Below, one piece after another: positions 39,878-50,691 of a stretch of 58,004 bases of DNA (its first letter is position 1; the number at the start of each line of letters is the position of its first letter). The DNA is taken from assembly GCA_903870995.1 (NCBI GenBank), contig CAIQFD010000032.1, positions 1 to 58,004 on the forward strand, written 5' to 3'. The notes beneath the pieces are model-generated. The model had not been told where the DNA came from. It searched no databases and saw only the letters and a program-made list of their open reading frames with translations. A program made the translations under genes and the position numbers. The DNA is from an uncultured Methylophilaceae bacterium. Lineage in GTDB: Bacteria; Pseudomonadota; Gammaproteobacteria; Burkholderiales; Methylophilaceae.

Positions 39878-41037
39878 ACTTGAATACCTTTAAACAAACG
39901 TTTATTTTCCCAATCGATACGGAGTAGCACTGCCATCGCTACACAATTCGCAACAATGCCCGTCCCTCCAAAGGAAAGTAGGGGCAACGTCAAACCTTTT
40001 GTCGGCAACAGTCCCATATTCACGCCCATATTGATGATGCTTTGCACGCCCATCCAAACACCAATTCCTTGCGCCAACAATGCTGAAAAGTATTGCTCAT
40101 TACTGACCGCTTCTTTAGCAATTTTGAAAGAACGCAGCACAATCCAAGCGAACATACCAACCAAGACTGCCACACCAACAAAACCGAGTTCTTCTGCAAT
40201 CACAGCTAATAAAAAGTCTGTATGTGCCTCTGGTAAATACATCAACTTTTCGACACTAGCCCCCAAGCCAACACCCAGCCATTCACCACGTCCGAACGCA
40301 ATCAAGGCGTGGGTCAATTGATACCCTTTACCAAATGGATCAGCCCAAGGATCCATATAACCCACAATCCTCTGCAAGCGATAAGGTGAGGTTTTAATCA
40401 AAATAATAAAACCAATAAAAAGCAAAATAAGTAAGCCCACAAAAATGCGATAGTTAATCCCACCCAACCATAAAATGGCGATTGAAATGGAAGCAATCAC
40501 CACGAAAGCACCAAAGTCTGGCTCAATCAAAAGTAATCCGCCCACCAAGAGCATCACACCCAACATCGGCAAAAAGCCATGCTTAAAGCTATCCATTAAA
40601 GCCGCTTTACGCGTGGTGTAATCCGCAACATAAACTGCGGCTAAAAACTTCATAAACTCCGAGGGTTGAACTTGGAAAAACACCAACTTAATCCAGCGGC
40701 GGCTTCCCAACACTTTATGACCAATGCCAGGCACAAGCACCAAGGCCAACAACCCCAAGCCAATCAAAAACAAAAGTGGCGCAGTTTTTTGCCAAATGCG
40801 CAGCGGCACCTGAAACGCTAAGCCACCCGCAAGAAGACCAGCCACCAAGAAGCCTGCATGACGCACCAAATAATAGGTCGCTTGATGGTGTGTTAACGAT
40901 TTACCTTCAGCCCAAGAAATTGAGGCTGAATAAACCATGACCAAGCCAAAAGCAAGTAAAATCAAGGTCACCCAAAGCAAAGCTTGGTCATAGCTTTCAC
41001 CCGTGATTTTGTTGCGATTATTCAACATCGGCATCAT
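39874..41037 (-). CDS. ftsW: Peptidoglycan polymerase FtsW (SEDS)
   Basis: Polytopic SEDS glycosyltransferase that works with FtsI at the septum. Ten or so hydrophobic helices in 387 aa; the catalytic Asp region is QPSEFMKFL...[11 protein letters not shown], and the C-terminal [17 protein letters not shown] is the SEDS signature. Four-nt overlaps on both sides. Confidence 0.97.
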   Translation of the reverse strand: MMPMLNNRNKITGESYDQALLWVTLILLAFGLVMVYSASISWAEGKSLTHHQATYYLVRHAGFLVAGLLAGGLAFQVPLRIWQKTAPLLFLIGLGLLALVLVPGIGHKVLGSRRWIKLVFFQVQPSEFMKFLAAVYVADYTTRKAALMDSFKHGFLPMLGVMLLVGGLLLIEPDFGAFVVIASISIAILWLGGINYRIFVGLLILLFIGFIILIKTSPYRLQRIVGYMDPWADPFGKGYQLTHALIAFGRGEWLGVGLGASVEKLMYLPEAHTDFLLAVIAEELGFVGVAVLVGMFAWIVLRSFKIAKEAVSNEQYFSALLAQGIGVWMGVQSIINMGVNMGLLPTKGLTLPLLSFGGTGIVANCVAMAVLLRIDWENKRLFKGIQV

Positions 41038-42416
41038 GCAGCAGCCTCCTGACTCGCTAGTGCTTTAACGCTTTGTACAAATACTTCTGCACGATGTACA
41101 TAGTTGCGGAACATATCGAAGCTAGCACAAGCTGGCGAGAGTAATATCGCATCGCCAGATTGCGCTAAGGCATAAGCTTGTTTCACTGCATCTTCCAAGC
41201 TTTCTGCCCGCACCAAATTCACCAACGTACTTTTTAAAGCATGTTCAATATTCGGCGCATCACGCCCAATCAACACAACTGCACGCGCATTTTTAGCCAC
41301 AATTTCAGCAAGTGGTAAAAAGTCCTGACCTTTGCCATCACCGCCTGCAATTAACACAATCTTTTTGTTATCCTCTGGGCCCACCAAGCCTTGAAGAGCA
41401 GCATAAGTGGCCCCAACATTGGTGCCTTTTGAGTCATCATAAAAAGCAACATTTCCAATATCTGCAATCCATTCCACTCGGTGTGGTAAACCTTTGTATT
41501 CACGCAAAGCGTTCAGCATGGCTGATTGCGACACACCAATTGCTTCACATAAAGCCATTGCAGCCAAGGCATTCGCTGCGTTGTGCAGGCCTGCAATCTT
41601 CATTGTTTGCGTGGCTAATAATGCCTGAGTACCACGCATTAAATTTGTGATGCCCGCTTGTGTAGTCAAACCATAATCTTGCTCATTTACAGCTTTGTCT
41701 AAACCAAAAGTCACGCAGGTACGGCCTTGTATTGCCATACCCATGCTCCAAGCGTCTTGACGATTGAGCACTTGCACACCACCACCTGCAAAAATACGGG
41801 CTTTCGCCTGCGCGTAATCCTTCAGACCTTGATAACGATCCATGTGGTCTTCGCTAATATTTAGCAGCGTTGCGGCGTCTGCATTCAGGCTTGATGTAGT
41901 TTCGAGCTGAAAGCTTGAAAGCTCAAGCACATAAACATCAGGCACATCACCATTAAGCGTGTCTAACACTGGCAAGCCAATGTTCCCAGCGACGACTGTT
42001 TTAAAGCCGGCTGCTTTGCACATTTCACCGGCCAAAGTTGTAACGGTACTTTTGCCATTAGCACCGGTAATCGCAATCACCTTGGCACTTGCAGGTTTGT
42101 ATTGTGCAAATAGCTCAACATCACCCACTACCGGCACGCCGCGCTTGATAGCTGCTTGTACCATGGATTCAGCAAGTGGCACACCCGGACTAATCACGAT
42201 AATTTCCGCTTCACCAAACACAGCTTCTGTAAACTCGCCTGCGTGTAACTTCACTTCTGGCAACTCAGCTTTTAAGGCGCTCACACCTGGCGGCGTTTCA
42301 CGCGTATCGGCCACAGACAAACGTGCGCCTTGGCGATGCAGCCAACGCAATGCCGAAAGCCCCGTGTCACCGAGGCCTAGCACTAACACCTGTTTATCTT
42401 GTAATTCGAGTTTCAT
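41034..42416 (-). CDS. murD: UDP-N-acetylmuramoylalanine--D-glutamate ligase
   Basis: Adds D-Glu to UDP-MurNAc-L-Ala. ATP loop [19 protein letters not shown] and FYDDSKGTN motifs, and [10 protein letters not shown] near the C-terminus. Length 460 aa. In the dcw order between mraY and ftsW with 4-nt overlaps. Confidence 0.97.
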   Translation of the reverse strand: MKLELQDKQVLVLGLGDTGLSALRWLHRQGARLSVADTRETPPGVSALKAELPEVKLHAGEFTEAVFGEAEIIVISPGVPLAESMVQAAIKRGVPVVGDVELFAQYKPASAKVIAITGANGKSTVTTLAGEMCKAAGFKTVVAGNIGLPVLDTLNGDVPDVYVLELSSFQLETTSSLNADAATLLNISEDHMDRYQGLKDYAQAKARIFAGGGVQVLNRQDAWSMGMAIQGRTCVTFGLDKAVNEQDYGLTTQAGITNLMRGTQALLATQTMKIAGLHNAANALAAMALCEAIGVSQSAMLNALREYKGLPHRVEWIADIGNVAFYDDSKGTNVGATYAALQGLVGPEDNKKIVLIAGGDGKGQDFLPLAEIVAKNARAVVLIGRDAPNIEHALKSTLVNLVRAESLEDAVKQAYALAQSGDAILLSPACASFDMFRNYVHRAEVFVQSVKALASQEAAA

Positions 42417-43516
42417 CGTATTTTTAAACTAGCCAATCCAACTAACACCAACATCATCGTAATAATCCAAAAACGCACAACGACTTGCGTCTCTTTCCAA
42501 CCTTTTTGTTCATAGTGATGGTGCAATGGCGCCATTAAAAATATGCGTCGACCTTCGCCATACTTCTTTTTGGTGTAGCGAAAATAACTTACTTGAATCG
42601 CCACCGATAATGTTTCAACCACAAACACGCCACCCATCACAAATAGAATGATTTCTTGACGAACAATCACCGCAACTGCACCCAGTGCCGCACCCAAAGC
42701 AAGTGCACCAACATCACCCATGAATACTTCTGCCGGGTAAGCGTTAAACCATAAGAAGCCCAAGCCTGCGCCGGACATTGCCGCACAAAATACCATCAAC
42801 TCACCAGCGCCTGGCACATAAGGGATACCTAAGTATTTTGAGAAAAATATGTGGCCTGTTACATAAGCAAATATCGCCAAGGCCGCTGAAATCATAAGTG
42901 TTGGCATAATGGCCAAACCATCCAAGCCGTCTGTCAAATTCACTGCATTGCTACTACCAACCAACACCAAGTAAGTCAGCACCACAAATCCAATTGCACT
43001 GAGTGGAAATACGAGGTGCTTAAAAAATGGAATATACAAAGTAGTTTCAGCTGGGATCGTTGCGGTTTGTACTAAATAAACCGCAACACCAAATCCAATC
43101 ACTGACTGCCAAAAGTATTTCGCTTTTGCTGAGAGACCTTTGGGGTTGCGGTAAACCACCTTGCGCCAATCATCGACAAATCCAATCACACCAAAGCCTA
43201 ACGTTGTAAATAAGACCACCCAAACGTATCTGTTACTTAAATCAGCCCAAAGCAAAGTCGAAATGGCAATCGCCACCAAAATGAGTGCGCCACCCATGGT
43301 TGGCGTGCCAGCTTTAATTAAGTGAGTTTGCGGGCCATCATCACGCACTGATTGGCCCACTTTATACTCAGTCAATTTTCGAATAAGTTTTGGGCCAACC
43401 ACAAATGAAATCGCTAATGCCGTCATCGTTGCCAACACTGCACGCAAAGTGATGTAGTTAAATACATTGAAGCCATGAATGTCGTGTGCCAACCAACGTG
43501 CAAGTGCTAACAACAT
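42413..43516 (-). CDS. mraY: Phospho-N-acetylmuramoyl-pentapeptide transferase
   Basis: Integral membrane enzyme that makes lipid I from UDP-MurNAc-pentapeptide and undecaprenyl phosphate. Signature segments: KAGTPTMGG near residue 70, [17 protein letters not shown] with the catalytic Asp, and [12 protein letters not shown] near the C-terminus. Length 367 aa with about ten helices. Shares one base with murF and overlaps murD by 4 nt. Confidence 0.97.
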   Translation of the reverse strand: MLLALARWLAHDIHGFNVFNYITLRAVLATMTALAISFVVGPKLIRKLTEYKVGQSVRDDGPQTHLIKAGTPTMGGALILVAIAISTLLWADLSNRYVWVVLFTTLGFGVIGFVDDWRKVVYRNPKGLSAKAKYFWQSVIGFGVAVYLVQTATIPAETTLYIPFFKHLVFPLSAIGFVVLTYLVLVGSSNAVNLTDGLDGLAIMPTLMISAALAIFAYVTGHIFFSKYLGIPYVPGAGELMVFCAAMSGAGLGFLWFNAYPAEVFMGDVGALALGAALGAVAVIVRQEIILFVMGGVFVVETLSVAIQVSYFRYTKKKYGEGRRIFLMAPLHHHYEQKGWKETQVVVRFWIITMMLVLVGLASLKIR

Positions 43517-44889
43517 TAGTGATTCCCCCCATTATTATTGTTCGTTTGTGTCAATTGAATTGCGTCAACCACGCGATCCATCTTCATCGAGCGAGAGCCT
43601 TTTACCAAAACGGTAACTTCACTACCCATATTTTTTTTCAGCGCAACGGCTAAAGCTTCGACTGATTCAAAATGTGTGGCACCCTCCCCGAAAGCTTCGA
43701 CTGCCATTTTGCTGAGCTTGCCAAGCGCAAAAAGATTTTCAATGCCCGCTGCTTTTACATAATCACCAATTTCCGCATGCATATTTGGCGCATCATCACC
43801 AAGCTCAGCCATATCACCCATCACAAAGATGCGTTTATCTTGACTCGCTTTTAGCACATCAACTGCAGCCTTCATCGACATTGGATTTGCGTTATAAGTA
43901 TCATCAATCACTTTTGAACCAGCAAAGCCCTGCTTGGCTTGCAAGCGACCTTTTGCACCTACAAACTCACTTAAGCCTTTGGCAATACTCTCCAAAGACA
44001 CATTTAATGCCAATGCAGCAGAAGACGCCGCTAAGGCATTGCGCACGTTGTGCAAGCCTGGTGCAGGCAAAGTAAATGAAACCTTGCCAACTGGCGCGAG
44101 CAACTCAATATTGCTGTCAACCACGCCCAACACATAAGTTGCAGTAACATCAGCTTTTGCGTCTAAACCAAAAGTTATTTGCTGTTGCTTGCTTGCAAGT
44201 TTTTTCCACAATTCAGCAAAAGCATCATCAGCGTTAATAACAGCTATACCGCCATCCGCCAAACCTTCAAAAATCTCCCCTTTTGCTTTTGCAATTGCTT
44301 CCACACTGCCAAGCTCACCAATGTGCGCTGTACCAGCGTTATTCACTACAGCGATGCTTGGCTTGGCCAACTGCGTTAAATAAGACAATTCACCCGCGTG
44401 ATTCATGCCCATCTCCAGCACCGCATAACGATGTTGATCACGTAAATTAAGCATCGTCAGCGGCAAACCAATGTCATTATTAAAGTTGCCTTTCGTAGCT
44501 AACACACTGTCATCATCACCAGTCACCACTCTTAAAATAGCCGCCAACATTTCCTTCACTGTCGTTTTGCCATTACTGCCGGTGATAGCGACAACAGGCA
44601 TGGTGAACTTAGCCCGCCAATATGCTGCCAAGTCACCTAGTGCCAAGCGCGTATCATTGACTTGAACTGCAGAGCTTACATTTGAGGCTTTAGTAACTAA
44701 AACTGCCGCAGCACCTTGTGCCAAACTTGATGCGGCATATTCATGTCCATCAAAATTCTCACCTTTGAGCGCGACAAATAATTGCCCCTGCCTAATCGCA
44801 CGGCTATCAGTCCCCACGCAACAAAACTCGACATCAGCGCCCACTAGTTGGCCACGTGTCGCCAAAGCAACTTCAGATAAGCGCATCAT
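43516..44889 (-). CDS. murF: UDP-N-acetylmuramoyl-tripeptide--D-alanyl-D-alanine ligase
   Basis: Adds D-Ala-D-Ala, made by Ddl, to the tripeptide precursor. ATP loop [29 protein letters not shown], and [15 protein letters not shown], all typical of MurF. Length 457 aa. Overlaps murE by 4 nt. Confidence 0.97.
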   Translation of the reverse strand: MMRLSEVALATRGQLVGADVEFCCVGTDSRAIRQGQLFVALKGENFDGHEYAASSLAQGAAAVLVTKASNVSSAVQVNDTRLALGDLAAYWRAKFTMPVVAITGSNGKTTVKEMLAAILRVVTGDDDSVLATKGNFNNDIGLPLTMLNLRDQHRYAVLEMGMNHAGELSYLTQLAKPSIAVVNNAGTAHIGELGSVEAIAKAKGEIFEGLADGGIAVINADDAFAELWKKLASKQQQITFGLDAKADVTATYVLGVVDSNIELLAPVGKVSFTLPAPGLHNVRNALAASSAALALNVSLESIAKGLSEFVGAKGRLQAKQGFAGSKVIDDTYNANPMSMKAAVDVLKASQDKRIFVMGDMAELGDDAPNMHAEIGDYVKAAGIENLFALGKLSKMAVEAFGEGATHFESVEALAVALKKNMGSEVTVLVKGSRSMKMDRVVDAIQLTQTNNNNGGNH

Positions 44890-46361
44890 GCCGCCATCTC
44901 CTGCAAGGTTTCTTGCGCCACTTGCATATCGCTAAATGGATATTTCACACCAGCAATCTCTTGATAATCTTCATGGCCTTTGCCAGCAATCAAGACCACA
45001 TCACCTTTTTTGGCCTGATGAATGGCATATTTAATGGCTTCAGCACGACTTTCTATGCTTGTTGCATTGTTACCAGCGCCAGCAAGTACCGCCTTAACAA
45101 TGCTTGCGGCTGGTTCGTTGCGTGGGTTATCGGAAGTCACAATGACACGACTTGCAAGATCTGCTGCTACCTTCCCCATCAATGGACGTTTGCCTTGATC
45201 CCTATCACCACCACAACCAAACACGCATATCAATTCTGAACTAGGCGACAATTGAGCACGCAATGATTTCAGCACTTGCTCTAATGCATCTGGGGTATGA
45301 GCGTAATCAACTACTATTAAGGGGTATTTTCCGCCACCATATTGCTGCATACGCCCAGCAACCGGCCGAATTACTGACAGCGCTTTCACTGCATCTGCCA
45401 AAGCAACATCTGAAGCAAGCAACGTTGCCAAGACGGCAAGTAGGTTGTACGCATTAAACTGACCAATAACAGAAGCACTAATAGTAGCTTCGCCTTGCGG
45501 CGTCAGCACTTCTAAAGTCATGCCAGCCTCGCTCAACTGCATATTTTTTAATGCAATATCGTTGGCGCTAGCAACATCTTCATTCAAACCGTAAGTCATT
45601 ACAGCTTTGCCTTGAGCAGACAACTCCATGGCAAGTTGTTTGCCAAAAGCATCATCACGATTTAATACGGCTACTTTCAAACCATCCCAGACGAATAGCT
45701 TTTTCTTAGCCTCACCATAAGCTTGCATATCACCGTGATAATCCAAGTGGTCACGCGTTAAATTTGTAAATACTGCGACATCAAAATTCACGCCGTTCAC
45801 ACGGCCTTGATCCAGACCATGCGACGAAACCTCCATCGCAACAATTTCTGTTTTTTGTGCTAAAAATTCTGCTAACAAGCCATGTAAAATGATGGCATCT
45901 GGGGTGGTATTGGTGGTTGTCGATAACTTACCAACCAAGCCATTACCCAAAGTGCCAATAACAGCAGACTGCCGATTAAGCGATGCGAATGCTTGAGCCA
46001 ACCAATGCGTGCAAGTCGTTTTACCATTAGTGCCGGTCACACCCACCATCCAAATACTTTGGGATGGTGCACCATAAAACTCACTGGCAATTGCACCTAT
46101 TTCCTGCTTGAGCCCTAGCACAGCTTGATTGGGCAGATTCCAATCGGCATTCCATACAAAACCGTCTTGCTCCCAAATCACAGCAGATGCGCCATTAGCA
46201 ATAGCTTGTGGAATATAAGCCCGTCCGTCTGCGGCTTCGCCTTTATAGGCAACAAACAAACTGCCTGCTTGCACTTGGCGACTATCTGCCGTGAGATGCT
46301 TAATCTGTGTCTGCGATTTTAGTGAAGCAAGGCTTAATGAAGCTACGTTGACATGCATCAT
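44886..46361 (-). CDS. murE: UDP-MurNAc-tripeptide synthetase (meso-DAP-adding)
   Basis: Adds the third stem residue. ATP loop GVTGTNGKTTCTHWL and the amino-acid motif DNPR (TSDNPRNEPA), which marks meso-diaminopimelate specificity rather than lysine. Also EVSSHGLDQGRV. Length 491 aa. Overlaps ftsI by 4 nt. Confidence 0.97.
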   Translation of the reverse strand: MMHVNVASLSLASLKSQTQIKHLTADSRQVQAGSLFVAYKGEAADGRAYIPQAIANGASAVIWEQDGFVWNADWNLPNQAVLGLKQEIGAIASEFYGAPSQSIWMVGVTGTNGKTTCTHWLAQAFASLNRQSAVIGTLGNGLVGKLSTTTNTTPDAIILHGLLAEFLAQKTEIVAMEVSSHGLDQGRVNGVNFDVAVFTNLTRDHLDYHGDMQAYGEAKKKLFVWDGLKVAVLNRDDAFGKQLAMELSAQGKAVMTYGLNEDVASANDIALKNMQLSEAGMTLEVLTPQGEATISASVIGQFNAYNLLAVLATLLASDVALADAVKALSVIRPVAGRMQQYGGGKYPLIVVDYAHTPDALEQVLKSLRAQLSPSSELICVFGCGGDRDQGKRPLMGKVAADLASRVIVTSDNPRNEPAASIVKAVLAGAGNNATSIESRAEAIKYAIHQAKKGDVVLIAGKGHEDYQEIAGVKYPFSDMQVAQETLQEMAA

Positions 46362-48076
46362 GCAGCCTCCTTCACTTCGGGCAAATCTGCAGGTGGCAAG
46401 ATGACATTATTATTTGGCGCATCTTGTGGCACACCCATCATGCGAAGGGTTGCCCCCATCACCGCGCTAAATACTGGGGCAGAAACCGCACCACCGTAAT
46501 ATTGACCATTACTTGGCTCGTCTATCATGACCGCTATAATTAACTTAGGATTGCTCGCCGGGGCCATGCCAACGAAAGATGCAATGTATTTATCTTGATA
46601 TCCGCCGACGCCTGGCTTGTGCGCCGTTCCGGTTTTGCCCGCTACGCGATAGCCCATCACCTGTGCTTTTGGTGCAGTACCACCCGGCTGAACAACGGTC
46701 TCCAGCATGTCGCGCACACTTAATGCTGTAGCAGCTGAAAATACCTGTTGACCTACTGAAGGCTCTTTAGACTTAAGAAGCGTGACAGGTCGCAACTCAC
46801 CTTCATTGGCAAATACCGTGTAAGCGCGTGCCATTTGTAATAACGTCACACTAATCCCGTTGCCATAAGAGATAGTCGCCTGCTCAATCTGATGCCATGT
46901 TTTGTAATTTCTCAGCTTGCCTGAGGCCTCCGCTGGGAAATTGACATGGGCAATTGTGCCAAAGCCTAACTGATTAAATACGCCCCACATATATTGTGGG
47001 TCAAGAGACAAGGCAATTTTAGCAGCGCCCACGTTAGACGACTTTTGAATCACTTGTGAAACCGTTAACAAACCATTTGGATGAGAATCGTGCACGGTTG
47101 CAGTGCCAATTTTATAGGTGCCTGGCGCCGTATCAATCTTGGTTTCTGCGTTGTATCTACCTGTCTCTATCGCAGCAGCAATCGTCATCGGCTTCATGGT
47201 TGAGCCTGGCTCAAAGATATCGATGATTGCGCGATTGCGTGACTTCGCACTTTCTTTGTTTGGATTGTTTGGGTTGTATGCTGGCAAATTCACCATTGCC
47301 AAAACCTCGCCAGTTTTAGCATTCAACACAACGACAGCACCCGCTTTTGCTTTGTTCTCTTCCACCGCTTTAGATAATTCACGATAAGCGAGATACTGAA
47401 TTTTACGATCGATAGAAAGCACCAAATCGTGACCATCCTGCGGCAATTTCACCGCCTCCAAATCATCAACAATATGACCTTGCCTATCTTTAATCACATG
47501 GCGACTGCCTGCTTTACCAGATAACCATTTTTGGTATTGGTACTCACAACCATCCAAACCATTTTCATCCGAACCTGTATAGCCAACCAACTGAGCAGTG
47601 ACTTCACCAGCAGGATAAAAACGCTTATATTCACGCTGCATATTCACACCAGGAATGTGTAAGGCCATCACATGATTAGCAAGCTCAGGTGAAATTCGGC
47701 GCTTAAGGTATACAAAGTCTCGGTTTTGATTAGCAAGCTTAGCGCCGATTTCAGTCGGGTTTAACTCTAACAACTTGGCTAACTTTTCGACCTGCTCTTT
47801 ACTTGCTTTTGTATCGGCTGGGTTTGCCCAAATAGACTCTACTGGCGAGCTAATTGCTAGCGGCTCACCGTTACGGTCTGTAATCATGCCGCGATGCGCA
47901 TAAAGTGTCATCGAGCGAGTGGTCCTTGCGGCGCCCTGTTGTTGCAAGAAAGCATGTCGGACACCTTGCAATAAAACAGCTCGACCGATTAAGGCGGCGA
48001 AGCCCAGCAACACCAATACCAACAGAAGGCGACGGCGCCACTGCGGTAATTTGATTGATTGCTGAACAACGGCCAT
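46358..48076 (-). CDS. ftsI: Septal transpeptidase FtsI (PBP3)
   Basis: Class B penicillin-binding protein that cross-links septal peptidoglycan with FtsW. A single N-terminal membrane helix (about residues 16-35), the dimerisation domain, then the transpeptidase with STMK (catalytic Ser), SSN and KTGT motifs. The start is ATG 48076 (572 aa); a longer open frame reaches back over ftsL but codes for unrelated sequence. AAGGGA lies about 13 nt ahead of the ATG. No Cys-free change at the active site seen. Confidence 0.96.
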   Translation of the reverse strand: MAVVQQSIKLPQWRRRLLLVLVLLGFAALIGRAVLLQGVRHAFLQQQGAARTTRSMTLYAHRGMITDRNGEPLAISSPVESIWANPADTKASKEQVEKLAKLLELNPTEIGAKLANQNRDFVYLKRRISPELANHVMALHIPGVNMQREYKRFYPAGEVTAQLVGYTGSDENGLDGCEYQYQKWLSGKAGSRHVIKDRQGHIVDDLEAVKLPQDGHDLVLSIDRKIQYLAYRELSKAVEENKAKAGAVVVLNAKTGEVLAMVNLPAYNPNNPNKESAKSRNRAIIDIFEPGSTMKPMTIAAAIETGRYNAETKIDTAPGTYKIGTATVHDSHPNGLLTVSQVIQKSSNVGAAKIALSLDPQYMWGVFNQLGFGTIAHVNFPAEASGKLRNYKTWHQIEQATISYGNGISVTLLQMARAYTVFANEGELRPVTLLKSKEPSVGQQVFSAATALSVRDMLETVVQPGGTAPKAQVMGYRVAGKTGTAHKPGVGGYQDKYIASFVGMAPASNPKLIIAVMIDEPSNGQYYGGAVSAPVFSAVMGATLRMMGVPQDAPNNNVILPPADLPEVKEAA

Positions 48077-48092
48077 TTTAGTAATACATCCC

Positions 48093-48395
48093 TTATTTTG
48101 ATGTTTGGTTAATTGCTTGTGGCAAGGGCACATCATCCGGCGCCACAATTTGAATATGTTTAGTATCTGGCACATGCATGTGCAATAAATCAGAAGCCAC
48201 TTGCTCCAATCGGCTATGCATCGCCCATGTACTTTGCTCCAACTGCAACTGACTCCACTCCGTATCTGAGAATTTCGCCATCTCTTGCTGTTGCTGTAAC
48301 TCAAAAATTAACTTGCGTGACTTATGCTGCGAAGTCACAAGACTTAACGCACTTAAAATCAAGACTGCAAATAAAATAAAATTCAATCGAGTCAT
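48093..48395 (-). CDS. ftsL: Cell division protein FtsL
   Basis: Small bitopic division protein of 100 aa. One membrane helix near residues 4-22 followed by a coiled-coil stretch rich in Gln, Glu and Leu. Sequence is weakly conserved, so the call rests mainly on the layout and on position between rsmH (adjacent) and ftsI. It acts in the FtsQLB complex that activates FtsWI. Confidence 0.92.
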   Translation of the reverse strand: MTRLNFILFAVLILSALSLVTSQHKSRKLIFELQQQQEMAKFSDTEWSQLQLEQSTWAMHSRLEQVASDLLHMHVPDTKHIQIVAPDDVPLPQAINQTSK

Positions 48396-49376
48396 CTACA
48401 AGCTCACATTCGTGCGTTCAGCCACACGAAGCACTGCACTGCGCGACCTTGGGTTTTTCTTCACTTCCGTAGCACTTGGCTTTTGCGCTTTCCCAATCGC
48501 CTTCATTCTTGGCTGCGGCAAATCCTTAGCAAGCACAGGGAAGTTTGACGGCAAATCATCTCTATCTTGCTCACCTTTTACGAACTGCTTCACGATGCGG
48601 TCTTCTAACGAGTGAAAGCTAATTACAGATAACCGCCCTTGTGGTGCAAGTATTCGTAGGCACTGAGGTAAAACTAGCGACAATTCCTCAAGCTCTTTAT
48701 TGAGGAAAATCCTGAGAGCTTGAAAAGTGCGCGTCGCCGGGTCTTGGCCAGGCTCGATTTTTGGGACGGCATCTGCCACGACCTTGGCAAGTTGCTTAGT
48801 AGTGGTGATGGCATCCCCCCTTGCGCGTGACGCAACAATCGCCCTTGCAATCTGTTTAGCAAACCGTTCTTCACCATAAGCTTTTATTACCTCCGCCAAT
48901 TTTTGTTCTGTAACTACTGCGATAAACTCAGCAGCGGTTTGCCCGCTGCTTTGGTCCATACGCATATCCAATGGGCCATCAAATCTAAAACTAAATCCAC
49001 GCTCGCCAATATCAATTTGAGGCGATGAAATGCCTAAATCCAGCAATACGCCATCCACAGCAGAAATGCCTAGTTCAACTAGCACTTCTTCCATAGCAGC
49101 AAAATGACGATGCACAATTTGAAAACGGGCATCTTGAATAGACGCCGCAGAACTTACAGCCGCCAAATCACGATCAAGCGCAATCAAACGACCCTCACTT
49201 CCCAACTTTTCCAAAATCTTACGACTGTGGCCACCACGCCCAAAGGTACCATCGACATAGATACCTGCCGGCTTAACTTTCAGGCCTTCAACCGCCTCTT
49301 CAAGCATCACCGTAACGTGTGGTGACACCTCTCCTACCGTTTGTTCAGCGCTTTTCAATGGTGAGCTCGCGCTCAC
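48396..49376 (-). CDS. rsmH: 16S rRNA (cytosine(1402)-N(4))-methyltransferase
   Basis: SAM-dependent enzyme that methylates C1402 in the ribosomal P site (also called MraW). SAM loop [10 protein letters not shown] (near residues 43-52), [26 protein letters not shown], and [13 protein letters not shown] near the C-terminus. Length 326 aa. Overlaps mraZ by 4 nt and abuts ftsL. Confidence 0.97.
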   Translation of the reverse strand: MSASSPLKSAEQTVGEVSPHVTVMLEEAVEGLKVKPAGIYVDGTFGRGGHSRKILEKLGSEGRLIALDRDLAAVSSAASIQDARFQIVHRHFAAMEEVLVELGISAVDGVLLDLGISSPQIDIGERGFSFRFDGPLDMRMDQSSGQTAAEFIAVVTEQKLAEVIKAYGEERFAKQIARAIVASRARGDAITTTKQLAKVVADAVPKIEPGQDPATRTFQALRIFLNKELEELSLVLPQCLRILAPQGRLSVISFHSLEDRIVKQFVKGEQDRDDLPSNFPVLAKDLPQPRMKAIGKAQKPSATEVKKNPRSRSAVLRVAERTNVSL

Positions 49377-49819
49377 AGTGAAAAGCCTTCCAATTCATTG
49401 GGTAATGCCAAATCTTCGCCTGCCATCACAATATCTAACTGAGCACGCCAAGCATCGATATTCCAAATCTCAAAGTGGCTACCTTGACCAACCAACATGG
49501 CCTGCTTATCCAAACCAGCAAATTCACGCAACGCTGGAGAGACTAGCAAGCGACCTGCCGCATCCATTTGGATATCCTCGGCGTAACCGACCAACAGACG
49601 CTGCAAAGCGCTTGATCGCTTATCGAATGATGACAAAGACATCATTTTGGCTTGAATGGGCTCCCACGCAACTTGTGGGTACAACAACAAGCAACGGTGC
49701 GGATGCGCAGTTAACACTAGCTGACCAGCACTTTCAGACAAAAGGGCGTCGCGATGCTTGGCTGGCACAGCCAACCTTCCTTTCACATCCAAACTTAATG
49801 ATGAAGCACCGCGAAACAT
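49373..49819 (-). CDS. mraZ: Transcriptional regulator MraZ
   Basis: AbrB-like double-repeat protein that, in E. coli, represses its own dcw operon. Both repeats are visible: [15 protein letters not shown] (near 10-24) and [17 protein letters not shown] (about 82-98). The start is ATG 49819 (148 aa, the family length); a longer open frame begins inside the operator and is unlikely. First gene of the dcw cluster; its operator lies about 107 nt upstream. Confidence 0.96.
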   Translation of the reverse strand: MFRGASSLSLDVKGRLAVPAKHRDALLSESAGQLVLTAHPHRCLLLYPQVAWEPIQAKMMSLSSFDKRSSALQRLLVGYAEDIQMDAAGRLLVSPALREFAGLDKQAMLVGQGSHFEIWNIDAWRAQLDIVMAGEDLALPNELEGFSL

Positions 49820-49925
49820 AAAATTTCTCTTAATCCCTTTTTTTATTTTGATGGGTGATAATGAAAGAGCAAAAAACTTGCTGGCCGTATCGGGAGATGA
49901 GCGCAACCAAACTGGCCAGCAAAAT

Positions 49926-49950
49926 TCCCACAAAACACCACTTTCACCCA
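49926..49950 (-). promoter_or_regulatory. Three MraZ-type operator boxes
   Basis: On the minus strand, TGGGT (49946-49950), TGGTG (49936-49940) and TGGGA (49926-49930) repeat every 10 nt with 5-nt spacers. E. coli MraZ binds TGGGN boxes separated by 5 nt upstream of mraZ, so this should be the MraZ site. It lies just downstream of the -10 box. Confidence 0.8.
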
Positions 49951-49959
49951 CTTGATGAC

Positions 49960-49988
49960 ACTATAGATAAAAAAAAAGGCCATTGCAA
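49960..49988 (-). promoter_or_regulatory. sigma70-like promoter of the dcw cluster
   Basis: On the minus strand TTGCAA (49983-49988) and TATAGT (49960-49965) with an exact 17-nt spacer containing a T run. The start of transcription would fall near 49953, at the edge of the MraZ boxes. Confidence 0.7.
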
Positions 49989-50304
49989 GCCATTTTTATG
50001 ATTTTTCCTTTACAGGACAATGACTTAGCGCATTTTCCGCATAAATAAAATACCCTTAAAAAATAAGCACATAGCTAATTTAATGAATGTGACTTATAAA
50101 GAGTGAAAATTCGCGGAATATTTAAGATTATTTAACAAACCCAAGCCCACAAAAGGATTGCGAGGATTGCTGTAAAAATTCAAAAATATTTAATAAATTT
50201 GAAAATAATTATCAGATAAAAAGATTGAGTTAGTTTTATAAAAAACAGAGTGTAGAAAACGAGTCGAGAATGAAATTGAAAGCAAGAGAGTTTCAATGAA
50301 AATT
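49989..50304. other. A+T-rich intergenic stretch between rnpB and the dcw promoter
   Basis: About 315 nt with no convincing gene. It contains a tandem GGATTGC pair (50155-50161 and 50164-50170) and TTCCGC near 50034 with its complement GCGGAA near 50114. Small ATTGAA/TTCAAT arms lie at the rnpB 3' end (50292-50307), without a clear T run. The purpose of the A+T-rich part is unknown; an upstream activating stretch for the dcw promoter is possible. Confidence 0.4.
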
Positions 50305-50619
50305 GAAGCTGACCGATAAGCCGGGTTCTGTTCTCACCCTGCGGCAAGTGACAGTCATTCATCTAGGCGTGCAATTACTTGCACGCTCAAGCAACCTACC
50401 CGCTGACAGCGCGAGCAACGCCATTGTCAGCCTATTTGGTCTTGCTACGGATGGAGGTTACCGCGTTTCACCGTAACTTAATACGCTCGTCTCTGTGGCC
50501 CTATTCCGCGCCTTATACTATTGCTAGCTTTCAGCGTACGGCCGTTAGCCGTCATCCTGCTCTGCGTAGCCCGGACTTTCCTCCCCTCATTGCTGAGCGG
50601 CGACTGTCTAGTCAGCTTC
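50305..50619 (-). ncRNA. rnpB: RNase P RNA (bacterial class A)
   Basis: Catalytic RNA of RNase P, which removes the 5' leader of pre-tRNA. On the minus strand it starts GAAGCTGACTAGACAGTCGC and has the conserved GGGGAGGAAAGTCCGGGC, the ACAGAGA element, the GCAAGACCAAATAG core and the 3' part AGAACCCGGCTTATCGGTC; the first and last bases pair as P1. The size, about 315 nt, is smaller than the 377 nt of E. coli; P3 in particular is short. Ends are set by P1 pairing and may be off by a few nt. Confidence 0.95.
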
Positions 50620-50625
50620 AAAGTC

Positions 50626-50631
50626 ATTTTA
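50626..50631 (-). promoter_or_regulatory. -10 box of rnpB
   Basis: TAAAAT on the minus strand, 6 nt before the predicted 5' end of rnpB. The -35 is not clear. It overlaps the -35 of the divergent ung promoter. Confidence 0.45.
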
Positions 50632-50658
50632 ACACGCAAACGATCGCGGCCTTATAAT
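50629..50658 (+). promoter_or_regulatory. sigma70-like promoter of ung
   Basis: TTAACA (50629-50634) and a perfect TATAAT (50653-50658) with an 18-nt spacer, about 34 nt before the ung ATG. Confidence 0.6.
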
Positions 50659-50691
50659 GTCGCATCTCCATTAAAAATTATTTGACTCGCG

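Noticed and set aside
41959-42432. 157-codon frame opposite murD
   Set aside because: Shadow of murD; composition typical of antisense frames.
48077-48304. N-terminal extension of ftsI by 76 codons
   Set aside because: It overlaps ftsL in another frame and codes for Cys/Trp-rich sequence unlike any FtsI; ATG 48076 gives the normal membrane helix start.
49378-49821. 147-codon frame opposite mraZ
   Set aside because: Covers mraZ exactly on the other strand; mraZ is certain.
50000-50300. A+T-rich stretch near rnpB as a replication origin
   Set aside because: No DnaA-box cluster and no dnaA, dnaN or gidA next to it.
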